Shown: positions 1 through 6,160 of the stretch, piece by piece
How positions within the stretch are numbered: position 1 is the first letter of the stretch
How the letters are laid out: every line of letters begins with the position of its first letter
DNA from: JAGNNV01 sp031392925
Lineage (GTDB): Bacteria > Acidobacteriota > Vicinamibacteria > Fen-336 > JAGNNV01
DNA: 11,213 nt
Direction of reading: 5' to 3'
NCBI GenBank assembly: GCA_031392925.1
Contig: JANMVV010000165.1
Coordinates: 1-11,213 of the forward strand
Position numbers and translations under genes: made by a program
The notes under the pieces: generated by a model
Told to the model about the DNA's origin: nothing
Seen by the model: the letters and a program-made list of their open reading frames with translations, nothing else
Databases searched by the model: none

Positions 1-1202
1 TTTTCGCCCGGCGGGAGGACGCTTGCGATCGGCGCGGTGCCGGATTTGATGATCGAACCCATCGCCTTCTCGACGATGTTCGACAGGCCGCCCGCCTTGT
101 TGCCGGGCGCGGTGTTGGCGCTGCGATCGGCGCCCCCTTGCTTCAGGTACGCGTCGTACCACTCCATTTCATGGATCAACGCCTCGGCCACCGCGGGTGT
201 GGCGGCGCGCGCGGTGAGAAGGGCGATGCCATCGCGGACTTCGGTGGCTTCGGAGAACATCACGCTCGCCCCCGCGCGCACCAGCAAGTCGGTGCAGAAG
301 CCCACCGCGGGATTGGCGGTGACGCCCGAAAAGGCATCGCTGCCGCCGCACTGCACGCCGACCACCAGCTCGGAGGCCGGCACGGTCTCACGCGCGCGTC
401 CGTTGAGGCGTTCGAGGTGCGGGCGAGCTCTGGCCATGATCGAGTCGATCATCGACATGAACCCGACATGCCCGGCATCCTGAAGGCACACCACGTCGAG
501 TCCGCCGCCCGCGCCCTCGGCCTGTCGTTCATCGATGACGCGGAAGCTCCCGGGCGGAAGCAGGCGCTCGGGTTGCATCTTCTCGCAGCCCAGGCTCACC
601 ACCATCACCTCGCCGCCGAAGTTCGGGTTCAGGCTGATATGGCGCAGGGTGCGGATGGGGATCTCGGCTCCCGGAGCATCGATCGCCACGCCGCAACCGT
701 AGCTGTGCTCGAGGCCGATCACGTCGTCGACGTTCGGGTAGTCCTTCAGCAGTTCGGCCTTGATGCGTTGCACCGCGAAGTCGACCACGCCGGACACGCA
801 CTGCACCGTGGTGGTGACGGCCAGGATGTTGCGCGTGCCCACTGATCCGTCGGCGTTGCGGTAGCCCTCGAAGGTGAAGCCCTCGAGCGGCGCCATCGGC
901 TCGCGCCGCGCGGTCGCCATGGGCAGGTGGTCCAAGGTTGGCGCCGTCGGCATCCGAAGCAGTCGCTCGTGCACCCAGCTTCCGGCCGGAATGTCTTGAA
1001 GGGCGTGGCCGATGGCGAGGCCATATCGCAGCACGGGCGCGTCTTTAGGAACGTCGACGAGCGCCACCTTATGACCTTGCGGCACGCGTTCGCGAAGCAC
1101 GAGGCCGGCCGCCAGCACCGTCCCCTCAGGCAGGCCACCGTCGTTGGCGACGATCGCGACGTTGTCGCTCTCGTGGATGCGGATGATGTGGGGCCCGGGC
1201 AT
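1..1202 (-). CDS. garD: D-galactarate dehydratase, 3' end outside window
   Basis: This gene encodes galactarate dehydratase (UxaA/GarD family), a cytoplasmic enzyme converting galactarate (meso) to 5-keto-4-deoxy-D-glucarate. I translated about 400 codons from the ATG at 1202. The product has the family's N-terminal SAF-like region (DNVAIVANDGGLPEGT, then VPQGHKVALVDVP) and the long catalytic part with EGYRNADGSVGTRN, HSYGCGVAIDAPGAEIPIRT, SLNPNFGGEVMVVSLGCEK, QCGGSDAFSGVTANPAVG, MFSEATEVRDGI and EMEWYDAYL. These match the E. coli GarD pattern nearly block for block. E. coli GarD is 523 residues, so roughly the last 120 residues lie left of the window. The frame is open throughout; the missing stop is an edge effect. 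The start lies 5 nt after the aldolase stop, with AGG eight nt upstream overlapping that stop region, so it is the last visible gene of the minus-strand operon. Confidence 0.94.
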   Translation of the reverse strand, partial: MPGPHIIRIHESDNVAIVANDGGLPEGTVLAAGLVLRERVPQGHKVALVDVPKDAPVLRYGLAIGHALQDIPAGSWVHERLLRMPTAPTLDHLPMATARREPMAPLEGFTFEGYRNADGSVGTRNILAVTTTVQCVSGVVDFAVQRIKAELLKDYPNVDDVIGLEHSYGCGVAIDAPGAEIPIRTLRHISLNPNFGGEVMVVSLGCEKMQPERLLPPGSFRVIDERQAEGAGGGLDVVCLQDAGHVGFMSMIDSIMARARPHLERLNGRARETVPASELVVGVQCGGSDAFSGVTANPAVGFCTDLLVRAGASVMFSEATEVRDGIALLTARAATPAVAEALIHEMEWYDAYLKQGGADRSANTAPGNKAGGLSNIVEKAMGSIIKSGTAPIASVLPPGE

Positions 1203-1207
1203 CTTGA

Positions 1208-1978
1208 TTACCTGGAGGCGGGGGCGCGCATCTTGCCGAGCACCTGCTGGGCGGCCGCCGCCATCAGGCGCGCGTCGGAACCGATGGTGACGAACTGGAA
1301 CCCTTTGGCGATCCGCTTCAGGGCACTCTCCGCCGACATGTTGTGGATGCCCGCCACCACGCCATGCGCCTTGGCTCGAGCGAGGATGTGGTCGATGGCT
1401 TCGGCCGCCTTGGGGTCGACATCGTCGAAGGTCGGCGTGCAACCGAGGGCCAGGGAAAGATCGGATGGACCGATGTAGATCGCGTCCAGACCCTCGACGG
1501 AGAGAATGGCGTCGAGGTTGTCGAGGGCGGCGGCGGTCTCGATCATCGCGAAGGTGACGATGGTGTCATCGGCGTGCTGCGGATAGTCGGCGCCGCCGTA
1601 GAGCAGGGCGCGTGCCGGGCCGAAGCTGCGGCTGCCGCGCGGCGGGTAGTGCGTCCACTCGACAAGATTCTGCGCGTCTTCACGGGAGCTCACCATCGGG
1701 CAGATGACTCCGTACGCGCCGGCGTCGAGCACTTTCATGAGGATGCCGGGTTCCAGACGCGCCACGCGCACCATGGGCACCGTGGCCGTGGTCGAGACCG
1801 CCTGCAGCATCGGGATCATTTCCTGAAAATCGACCATGCCATGCTGCAGATCGACGGTGAGCGAGTCCCAACCCTGGTGCGCCATGGTCTCCGCCGAGAA
1901 ACTGTTCGCGATGGCGAGCCATCCGTTTATGGCGGCGCCTCCCGATTTCCAGATTTCGCGCAAACGATTGGGTCTCAT
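1208..1978 (-). CDS. HpcH/HpaI-family class II aldolase, probable 5-keto-4-deoxy-D-glucarate aldolase
   Basis: The 256-residue product is a complete HpcH/HpaI (2-keto acid, pyruvate-forming) aldolase, the same length as E. coli GarL. Residues matching the known catalytic set are H46 (in DLQHG), R71 (in MVRVARLEP), metal ligand E147 (in MIETAAALDN) and metal ligand D173 (in GPSDLSLALG). The YPPRGSRSFGPA stretch at 111-122 is also typical. In this operon, after the two dehydratases that make 5-keto-4-deoxyglucarate, the expected reaction is cleavage to pyruvate plus tartronate semialdehyde. However, E. coli GarL, HpaI and RhmA carry a DGEHAPN-type sequence where this protein has DLQHG, so it belongs to a different subfamily. 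The role comes from context, and other 2-keto-3-deoxy acids are possible substrates. The ATG has a GGAG site about 7 nt upstream and lies 19 nt after the transporter stop. Confidence 0.88.
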   Translation of the reverse strand: MRPNRLREIWKSGGAAINGWLAIANSFSAETMAHQGWDSLTVDLQHGMVDFQEMIPMLQAVSTTATVPMVRVARLEPGILMKVLDAGAYGVICPMVSSREDAQNLVEWTHYPPRGSRSFGPARALLYGGADYPQHADDTIVTFAMIETAAALDNLDAILSVEGLDAIYIGPSDLSLALGCTPTFDDVDPKAAEAIDHILARAKAHGVVAGIHNMSAESALKRIAKGFQFVTIGSDARLMAAAAQQVLGKMRAPASR

Positions 1979-1997
1979 GAAGAACTCCGTTCCGGGC

Positions 1998-3317
1998 TCA
2001 GGCCTTGACCAGAACCACGCGCCGGATCTCGCCGACGACGAAAAGGTAACTCACCACCGCGGCCAGCGCATTCGCGGCGACAAAGACCAGGGTGGCATTG
2101 AACGAGCCGGTGCCGGCGACGATATAGCCGATCACGATGGGCGTGGTGATGGCGGCGACATTGCCGAAGGTGTTGAACAACGCGCCGCTCAGGCCGGCGA
2201 TCTCCTTCGGAGAGGTGTCCGACACCACCGCCCAGCCGAGGGCGCCGAGGCCCTTCCCGAAGAAAGCGAAGGCCATGATGGCCACCACGAGCGTCGCCGA
2301 GTCCACGTAGTTGCAGGCGATCATGCTCGTCGAGAGCAGCATTCCGGTCACGATGGGCGTCTTGCGCGAGAAGGTCAGTGAATGGCCGTCTCGCAGTAAA
2401 CGATCGGAAACCACGCCGCCGAGCACGCCGCCGATGAAACCGCAGATCGCGGGCAGGGCCGCCACGAAACCCGCGTTCAGGATCGAGAAGCCGCGCTCCT
2501 TGACGAGGTAGACGGGAAACCAGGTGAGGAAGAAGTAGGTGATCGTCGTGATGCAGTACTGGCCGATGTAGACGCCTAGCAACATTCGATTGCCGAGCAG
2601 CTGTTTGATGGACGACCAGCCTGGCTTCTCTCGTGCGGCGACACCTTCAGCCTTCGGCGCCTCCATGTCCACGAGAGCCCCGCCCTGCACAATGTACTCG
2701 AGCTCGGCGGACGAGACGCGCGGATGATCTCTCGGGCTGTGGATCACCTTCAGCCAGACCAGGCTCACTCCGACACCGAGGGCGCCCATGAAATAGAAGA
2801 CATAGCGCCAGCCCCAGGTATGGGTGATCCATCCCATGGTGGGCGCGAACAGCACGGTGGCGAAATACTGAGCGGAGTTGAAGACGGCCGAAGCCGTCCC
2901 ACGCTCGTTCGCGGGGAACCACGCGGCGACGATGCGCCCGTTCGCTGGAAACGACGGCGCTTCCGCAAGGCCGACGAGAAAGCGCAGCGCGAACAGAACG
3001 ACGATGGCAGTGCCGGCCGTCGCACTCAGGAAAGTAAGCCCGCCCTGCAGCATGGTGAACACGGACCAGGCGAAGATGCTCGCGAAGTACACCATCTTCG
3101 AACCGTATCGGTCGAGCAGCCATCCGCCGGGGAGCTGGCCGATCACATACGACCACCCGAACGCGGAGAAGACGTAGCCCATGGTGATCGGGTCCAGGCC
3201 CAGCTCTTTGGACAGGGCCGGCCCGGCGATCGAGAGGGTGGCGCGGTCCGCGTAGTTGATCGTGGTCACGAAGAACAGCATGGCCACGATTCCGTAACGC
3301 ACGTGCCCACGATTCAT
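1998..3317 (-). CDS. gudP: MFS aldarate (D-glucarate/galactarate) transporter
   Basis: The 439-residue protein is an inner-membrane transporter of the MFS anion:cation symporter family. It is very close in pattern to E. coli GudP/GarP, which import glucarate and galactarate with protons. Visible signatures are NYADRATLSIAGPAL after the first hydrophobic helix, GQLPGGWLLDRYGSK (MFS motif A region), RFLVGLAEAPSFPANGRIVA, TYFFLTWFPVYLVKERG, GFIGGVLGGVVSD, FFGKGLGALGWAVVSDTSPK and GLSGALFNTFGN. About twelve hydrophobic segments are present. I chose the ATG at 3317 because GAGGA lies 7 nt upstream, overlapping the TGA of gudD. A TTG seven codons further upstream (3338) is in frame but would overlap gudD and has no better ribosome site. 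It lies 10 nt downstream of gudD in the same operon. GarP and GudP are too similar to separate by eye. Confidence 0.93.
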   Translation of the reverse strand: MNRGHVRYGIVAMLFFVTTINYADRATLSIAGPALSKELGLDPITMGYVFSAFGWSYVIGQLPGGWLLDRYGSKMVYFASIFAWSVFTMLQGGLTFLSATAGTAIVVLFALRFLVGLAEAPSFPANGRIVAAWFPANERGTASAVFNSAQYFATVLFAPTMGWITHTWGWRYVFYFMGALGVGVSLVWLKVIHSPRDHPRVSSAELEYIVQGGALVDMEAPKAEGVAAREKPGWSSIKQLLGNRMLLGVYIGQYCITTITYFFLTWFPVYLVKERGFSILNAGFVAALPAICGFIGGVLGGVVSDRLLRDGHSLTFSRKTPIVTGMLLSTSMIACNYVDSATLVVAIMAFAFFGKGLGALGWAVVSDTSPKEIAGLSGALFNTFGNVAAITTPIVIGYIVAGTGSFNATLVFVAANALAAVVSYLFVVGEIRRVVLVKA

Positions 3318-3327
3318 CCGGTTTTCC

Positions 3328-4662
3328 TCAACGGTCAAGCGCGGGGCGCTTCGGGTCGAAGGCCCAGTTCGGAATCAGGTATTGCATCGCCATGGCGTCG
3401 TCGCGCGCGCCGAGGCCATGCTGGTTGTAAAGCTGATGCGCCTTCTCGACCTCGACCATATCGAGTTCGACGCCGAGACCCGGTTGCTTCGGCACCTTGA
3501 TCGTTCCGTCTTCTATACGCAGCGGCCCCCGGGTCAATCGCTGGCCGTCCTGCCAGATCCAGTGCGTGTCGATGGCGGTCACGCGCCCGGGCGCCGCGGC
3601 CGCCACGTGAGTCACCATTGCGAGGGACACGTCGAAATGATTGTTGGAATGCGATCCCCAGGTCAGGCCGAAGTCGCGACAGGTCTGGGCCACGCGCACC
3701 GAGCCAGCCATAGTCCAGAAATGCGGGTCGGCGAGGGGGATATCGACGGCTCGCAGCGCGAGCGAATGGCTCAACTGACGCCAGTCGGTCGCGACCATGT
3801 TGGTGGCGGTCGGCAAGCCAGTGGCGCGGCGGAACTCGGCCATGACCTCGCGGCCCGAGAAACCGTCTTCGGCGCCGCACGGGTCCTCGGCGTAGGCAAG
3901 AACGCCGCGCAGATCGCGCATCAGGCGAATCGCGTCTTTCAGCGACCAAGCGCCGTTTGGGTCCACGGTCACACGAGCGGTTGGAAAACGTTCGTGCAGG
4001 GCCTGGATCGCCGCGACTTCATCCTCCCCGCGCAACACGCCGCCTTTCAGCTTGAAGTCGTTGAACCCGTAGCGTGCCTGCGCCGCCTCCGCGAGGCGCA
4101 GCACCGCATCAGTGGTCAGCGCCTTCTCATGTCGCAGCCGAAGCCAGTCGTCGACGGCCTCGGGCTCGCGTTGATAGGGAAGGCCGGTTCGATCCGGGTC
4201 GCCGACATAGAAGAGGTAGCCGAGCACGTCCACCGCGTCGCGTTGCTGCCCCTCGCCAAGCAATGCAGCGACCGGCACACCGAGATGCTGGCCGAGCAGA
4301 TCGAGCATCGCGGCCTCGATGGCGGTGACCGCGTGAATCGTCGTGCGAAGGTCGAACGTCTGCTGACCGCGGCCGGAGGCGTCTCGGTCGGCGAAGGCCT
4401 CGCGTGCCTTTCGCAGCACGTTCTGGTGGTCGCCCAGCGACTCGCCGACGACGAGCGGACTCGCCTCTTCAAGAGTCTTTCGAATCCTCTCGCCCCCCGG
4501 CACTTCGCCCACTCCGGTGCGCCCGTCGTTGTCGGTGAGCACGAGCAGGTTGCGCGTGAAGAACGGCCCGTGAGCGCCGCTCAGGTTGAGCAACATACTG
4601 TCCCGCCCCGCCACGGGAATCACGCGGAACGCGGTGATCAGGGGTGTCGAGTGTGTGCTCAC
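3328..4662 (-). CDS. gudD: D-glucarate dehydratase (enolase superfamily)
   Basis: The 444-residue product is glucarate dehydratase, which converts D-glucarate (and L-idarate) to 5-keto-4-deoxy-D-glucarate in the cytoplasm. It follows E. coli GudD (446 aa) almost throughout. The enolase-superfamily catalytic set is present with an offset of one: K204 and K206 (FKLKGG), metal ligands D234 (DPNGAWS), E259 (AYAEDPCGAE) and N288 (TATNM), and the base H338 (WGSHSNNHFD). VIPVAGRDSMLLNLSGAHGP near the N-terminus and HGLGARDDAMAMQYLIP near the C-terminus are also diagnostic. The start is a GTG that reproduces the length of the E. coli N-terminus. The only nearby ATG (4672) is out of frame, and a TGA lies three codons upstream of the GTG. 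No Shine-Dalgarno sequence is visible, and a promoter-like pair ends 8 nt upstream, which may mean leaderless translation. It is the first gene of the minus-strand operon. Confidence 0.96.
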   Translation of the reverse strand: MSTHSTPLITAFRVIPVAGRDSMLLNLSGAHGPFFTRNLLVLTDNDGRTGVGEVPGGERIRKTLEEASPLVVGESLGDHQNVLRKAREAFADRDASGRGQQTFDLRTTIHAVTAIEAAMLDLLGQHLGVPVAALLGEGQQRDAVDVLGYLFYVGDPDRTGLPYQREPEAVDDWLRLRHEKALTTDAVLRLAEAAQARYGFNDFKLKGGVLRGEDEVAAIQALHERFPTARVTVDPNGAWSLKDAIRLMRDLRGVLAYAEDPCGAEDGFSGREVMAEFRRATGLPTATNMVATDWRQLSHSLALRAVDIPLADPHFWTMAGSVRVAQTCRDFGLTWGSHSNNHFDVSLAMVTHVAAAAPGRVTAIDTHWIWQDGQRLTRGPLRIEDGTIKVPKQPGLGVELDMVEVEKAHQLYNQHGLGARDDAMAMQYLIPNWAFDPKRPALDR

Positions 4663-4670
4663 CAGTTTTC

Positions 4671-4699
4671 ATGGTAGCTGCTGCGCGTCCTGCCTTCAA
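4671..4699 (-). promoter_or_regulatory. putative sigma70-type promoter of the glucarate/galactarate operon
   Basis: On the minus strand, TTGAAG (4699-4694) and TACCAT (4676-4671) are separated by exactly 17 nt. Each matches four of six positions of the -35 and -10 consensus. Transcription would begin about 6-8 nt after the -10 box, at or just before the GTG of gudD at 4662, which would give an almost leaderless mRNA. This rests on consensus matching alone. Confidence 0.4.
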
Positions 4700-4717
4700 G
4701 CACGTTGGTCCCCCTCA

Positions 4718-4851
4718 CGTCTTTGCGAGGTCCGGCCGTCGGCGCTGGCCCGAAGCAATCTCGCGGCTACGAGAATTTGGGGTGTACGGGTTGGTAGTTG
4801 GAGGGGGTTGCTTCGTCGCCGTACCGAAACGAGTGGCTCCTCGCAATGACG
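4718..4851. repeat. imperfect palindromic intergenic repeat
   Basis: Two composite arms face each other. The left arm has CGTCTTTGCGAGG (4718-4730) followed by CGAAGCAATC (4751-4760). The right arm has GGTTGCTTCG (4806-4815) followed by CCTCGCAATGACG (4839-4851). The outer blocks pair with one mismatch (CGTCTTTGCGAGG against the complement CGTCATTGCGAGG) and the inner blocks pair with one mismatch as well. The arrangement TCATTGCGAGG...CGAAGCAATC...GATTGCTTCG...CCTCGCAATGA is familiar as a widespread dispersed intergenic repeat in many bacterial genomes, usually in many copies. No target-site duplication is obvious. The element sits about 20 bp upstream of the gudD -35-like box and could form a large hairpin. 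Whether it has a function here is unknown. Confidence 0.7.
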
Positions 4852-5066
4852 GTGCCGACATTTGGGGTGCGTTCCGGACCTAGGGGCGTACCCAACTGGA
4901 GCGGAGGAAGGGTGCTGCCATCTTGGGCCGCCGATCGCGGAAGAAACTGACTTCCTGAAAGGTCCGGCGGGCCCCGAAAGACCGGAGACTCCGATGGTAC
5001 GATCCCAGTTTGGACCAACTAGAGCCATTCCGGCTCAATCCCATCTCCCTGACGAGGATCATCTGA

Positions 5067-6158
5067 ATGCGGCGAGGCATCACGCTCTTACTGACCCTTC
5101 CGCTCCTTGTCGCGATGGCGCGTGCTGAGGCGCCCCCAAAGACCCTCGACATCTATTACATCGACACCGAGGGTGGGCAGGCGACCGTCTTCGTCTCACC
5201 CACGGGCCAGACCGCGCTGGTGGACACGGGGAACCAGGGGGAGCGCGATCCCAAGAGGATCATGCAGGTGATCACTGCTGCGGGTCTGAAGCAGATCGAC
5301 TATCTGGTGATCACTCACTATCACTCGGATCACATCGGCGGCTTCCTGGAGTTGGCGAAGCTCGTTCCCATCCTGCACTACGTCGACCACGGACCCACGG
5401 TTCAGCCGGAGCAGAACATTCCTTCGCAGCAGGCCTACGCCGCGGCGATCGCCAAGGGGCCGCATCTGGTGGTGAAACCCGGAGACACCGTGCCCATCAC
5501 CGGCATCGACTGGACGATCGTATCCGCGGCCGCGAAAACGCTGACCACGAGCAAGACCGATTGGGCCGACGCCGGGAGACCCAACCCCGCATGCGCGGAC
5601 TTTGTTCCCAAGGAAATCAAGTCCGACCTCGAAAACGCGAACTCCGTCGGCAGCGTCATCAGCTACGGCAAGTTCAGGACCGTCGATCTTGGCGACCTTT
5701 TGTGGAACTACGAGGCCGAACTCGTGTGCCCCACGAATCGCATCGGGACGGTCGACCTCCTCCTCACCACCCACCACGGTGTGAACGTGTCGGGCCCCAG
5801 GGCCCTCGTGCACGGACTGCGACCCCGCGTGGTGATCATGAACAACGGGATCCGCAAGGGCGCCGCTCCGGAGACTTTCGAAACCCTCGAGGCCTCTCCC
5901 GGGCTCGAGGACCTCTGGCAGCTTCACTGGTCATTCAACGGTCTGCTCGAACACAACGCGCCGGGGCGGTTCATCGCCAACATCGAAGATGGGGCCACGT
6001 CCTCCGCGCTGCTGGCCGCGGGCCACGATGTGCCGGCGCTTGGAAACCCGGATCATTCGCCCGCCTGGTGGATCAAGGTCTCCGCGGAATCCGACGGGAC
6101 GTTCACCGTCACCAACTCGCGGAACGGATTCTCGAAGACCTACCGCCCGCGCCACTGA
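5067..6158 (+). CDS. exported metallo-beta-lactamase-fold hydrolase
   Basis: This 363-residue protein of unknown substrate has the metallo-beta-lactamase fold. Residues 1-20 form a Sec signal peptide (MRRG, hydrophobic core, then AMARA before EA), so the mature protein is probably periplasmic. The metal motif is HYHSDH (H84, H86, D88, H89), preceded by LVDTGNQGE (51-59). Later come VDLGDLLW (D210) and TTHHGVNVSG (H236-H237), a layout like the ComEC/Rec2-type MBL domain. Cysteines at 176 and 221 could form a disulfide. It has no DNA-uptake membrane domain, so a competence role is unlikely. GAGGA lies 8 nt before the ATG. The stop is 2 nt from the start of the GntP-type permease, implying a shared message and a related job. 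A periplasmic lactonase or esterase acting on the permease's substrate is an attractive guess, but nothing in the sequence proves the substrate. Confidence 0.85.
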   Translation: MRRGITLLLTLPLLVAMARAEAPPKTLDIYYIDTEGGQATVFVSPTGQTALVDTGNQGERDPKRIMQVITAAGLKQIDYLVITHYHSDHIGGFLELAKLVPILHYVDHGPTVQPEQNIPSQQAYAAAIAKGPHLVVKPGDTVPITGIDWTIVSAAAKTLTTSKTDWADAGRPNPACADFVPKEIKSDLENANSVGSVISYGKFRTVDLGDLLWNYEAELVCPTNRIGTVDLLLTTHHGVNVSGPRALVHGLRPRVVIMNNGIRKGAAPETFETLEASPGLEDLWQLHWSFNGLLEHNAPGRFIANIEDGATSSALLAAGHDVPALGNPDHSPAWWIKVSAESDGTFTVTNSRNGFSKTYRPRH

Positions 6159-6160
6159 AC

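Larger units (their letters stand above)
4663..5066. other. divergent intergenic region between the two operons
   Basis: This 404-bp stretch has no convincing gene. From left to right it holds the putative gudD promoter, the palindromic repeat (4718-4851) and then about 215 bp leading to the exported hydrolase gene. In that last part I see a 10-bp direct repeat ATTTGGGGTG (4775-4784 and 4860-4869), a small stem-loop with GGAAG/CTTCC arms (4939-4955), an extended -10-like TGGTACGAT (4995-5003) without a clear -35 box, the palindrome TTGGACCAA (5010-5018) and a perfect 5-bp stem-loop GAGCC-ATTCC-GGCTC (5022-5036). The GGACCAAC octamer occurs at 5012-5019 on the plus strand and at 4712-4705 on the minus strand, 40-50 bp ahead of each arm's first gene. 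Short open frames here lack supporting features. Confidence 0.6.

Noticed and set aside
1..1202. A possible pseudogene at the left edge, because no complete frame is visible there
   Set aside because: Translation of the minus strand from 1202 stays open to base 1 and keeps all visible GarD motifs. It is cut only by the window edge.
3318..3338. TTG start at 3338 for the MFS transporter
   Set aside because: The ATG at 3317 has GAGGA at proper spacing and avoids overlap with gudD.
3382..4677. A 431-codon plus-strand frame opposite gudD
   Set aside because: It is antisense to a nearly full-length match to glucarate dehydratase and shows no domain of its own.
4663..5066. Small genes in the divergent intergenic region
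   Set aside because: Several short frames exist on both strands, but none has a good ribosome site or a recognisable product, and they cross the palindromic repeat.
5067..6158. A competence (ComEC) or beta-lactam resistance role for the MBL protein
   Set aside because: ComEC's membrane channel and OB domains are absent, and the motifs do not follow classical beta-lactamases. The neighbours are sugar-acid genes.
5561..6160. A 200-codon N-terminal extension of the GntP permease frame
   Set aside because: The extension is Arg/Pro-rich, overlaps the MBL gene and does not occur in the family. The GTG at 6161 restores normal length.
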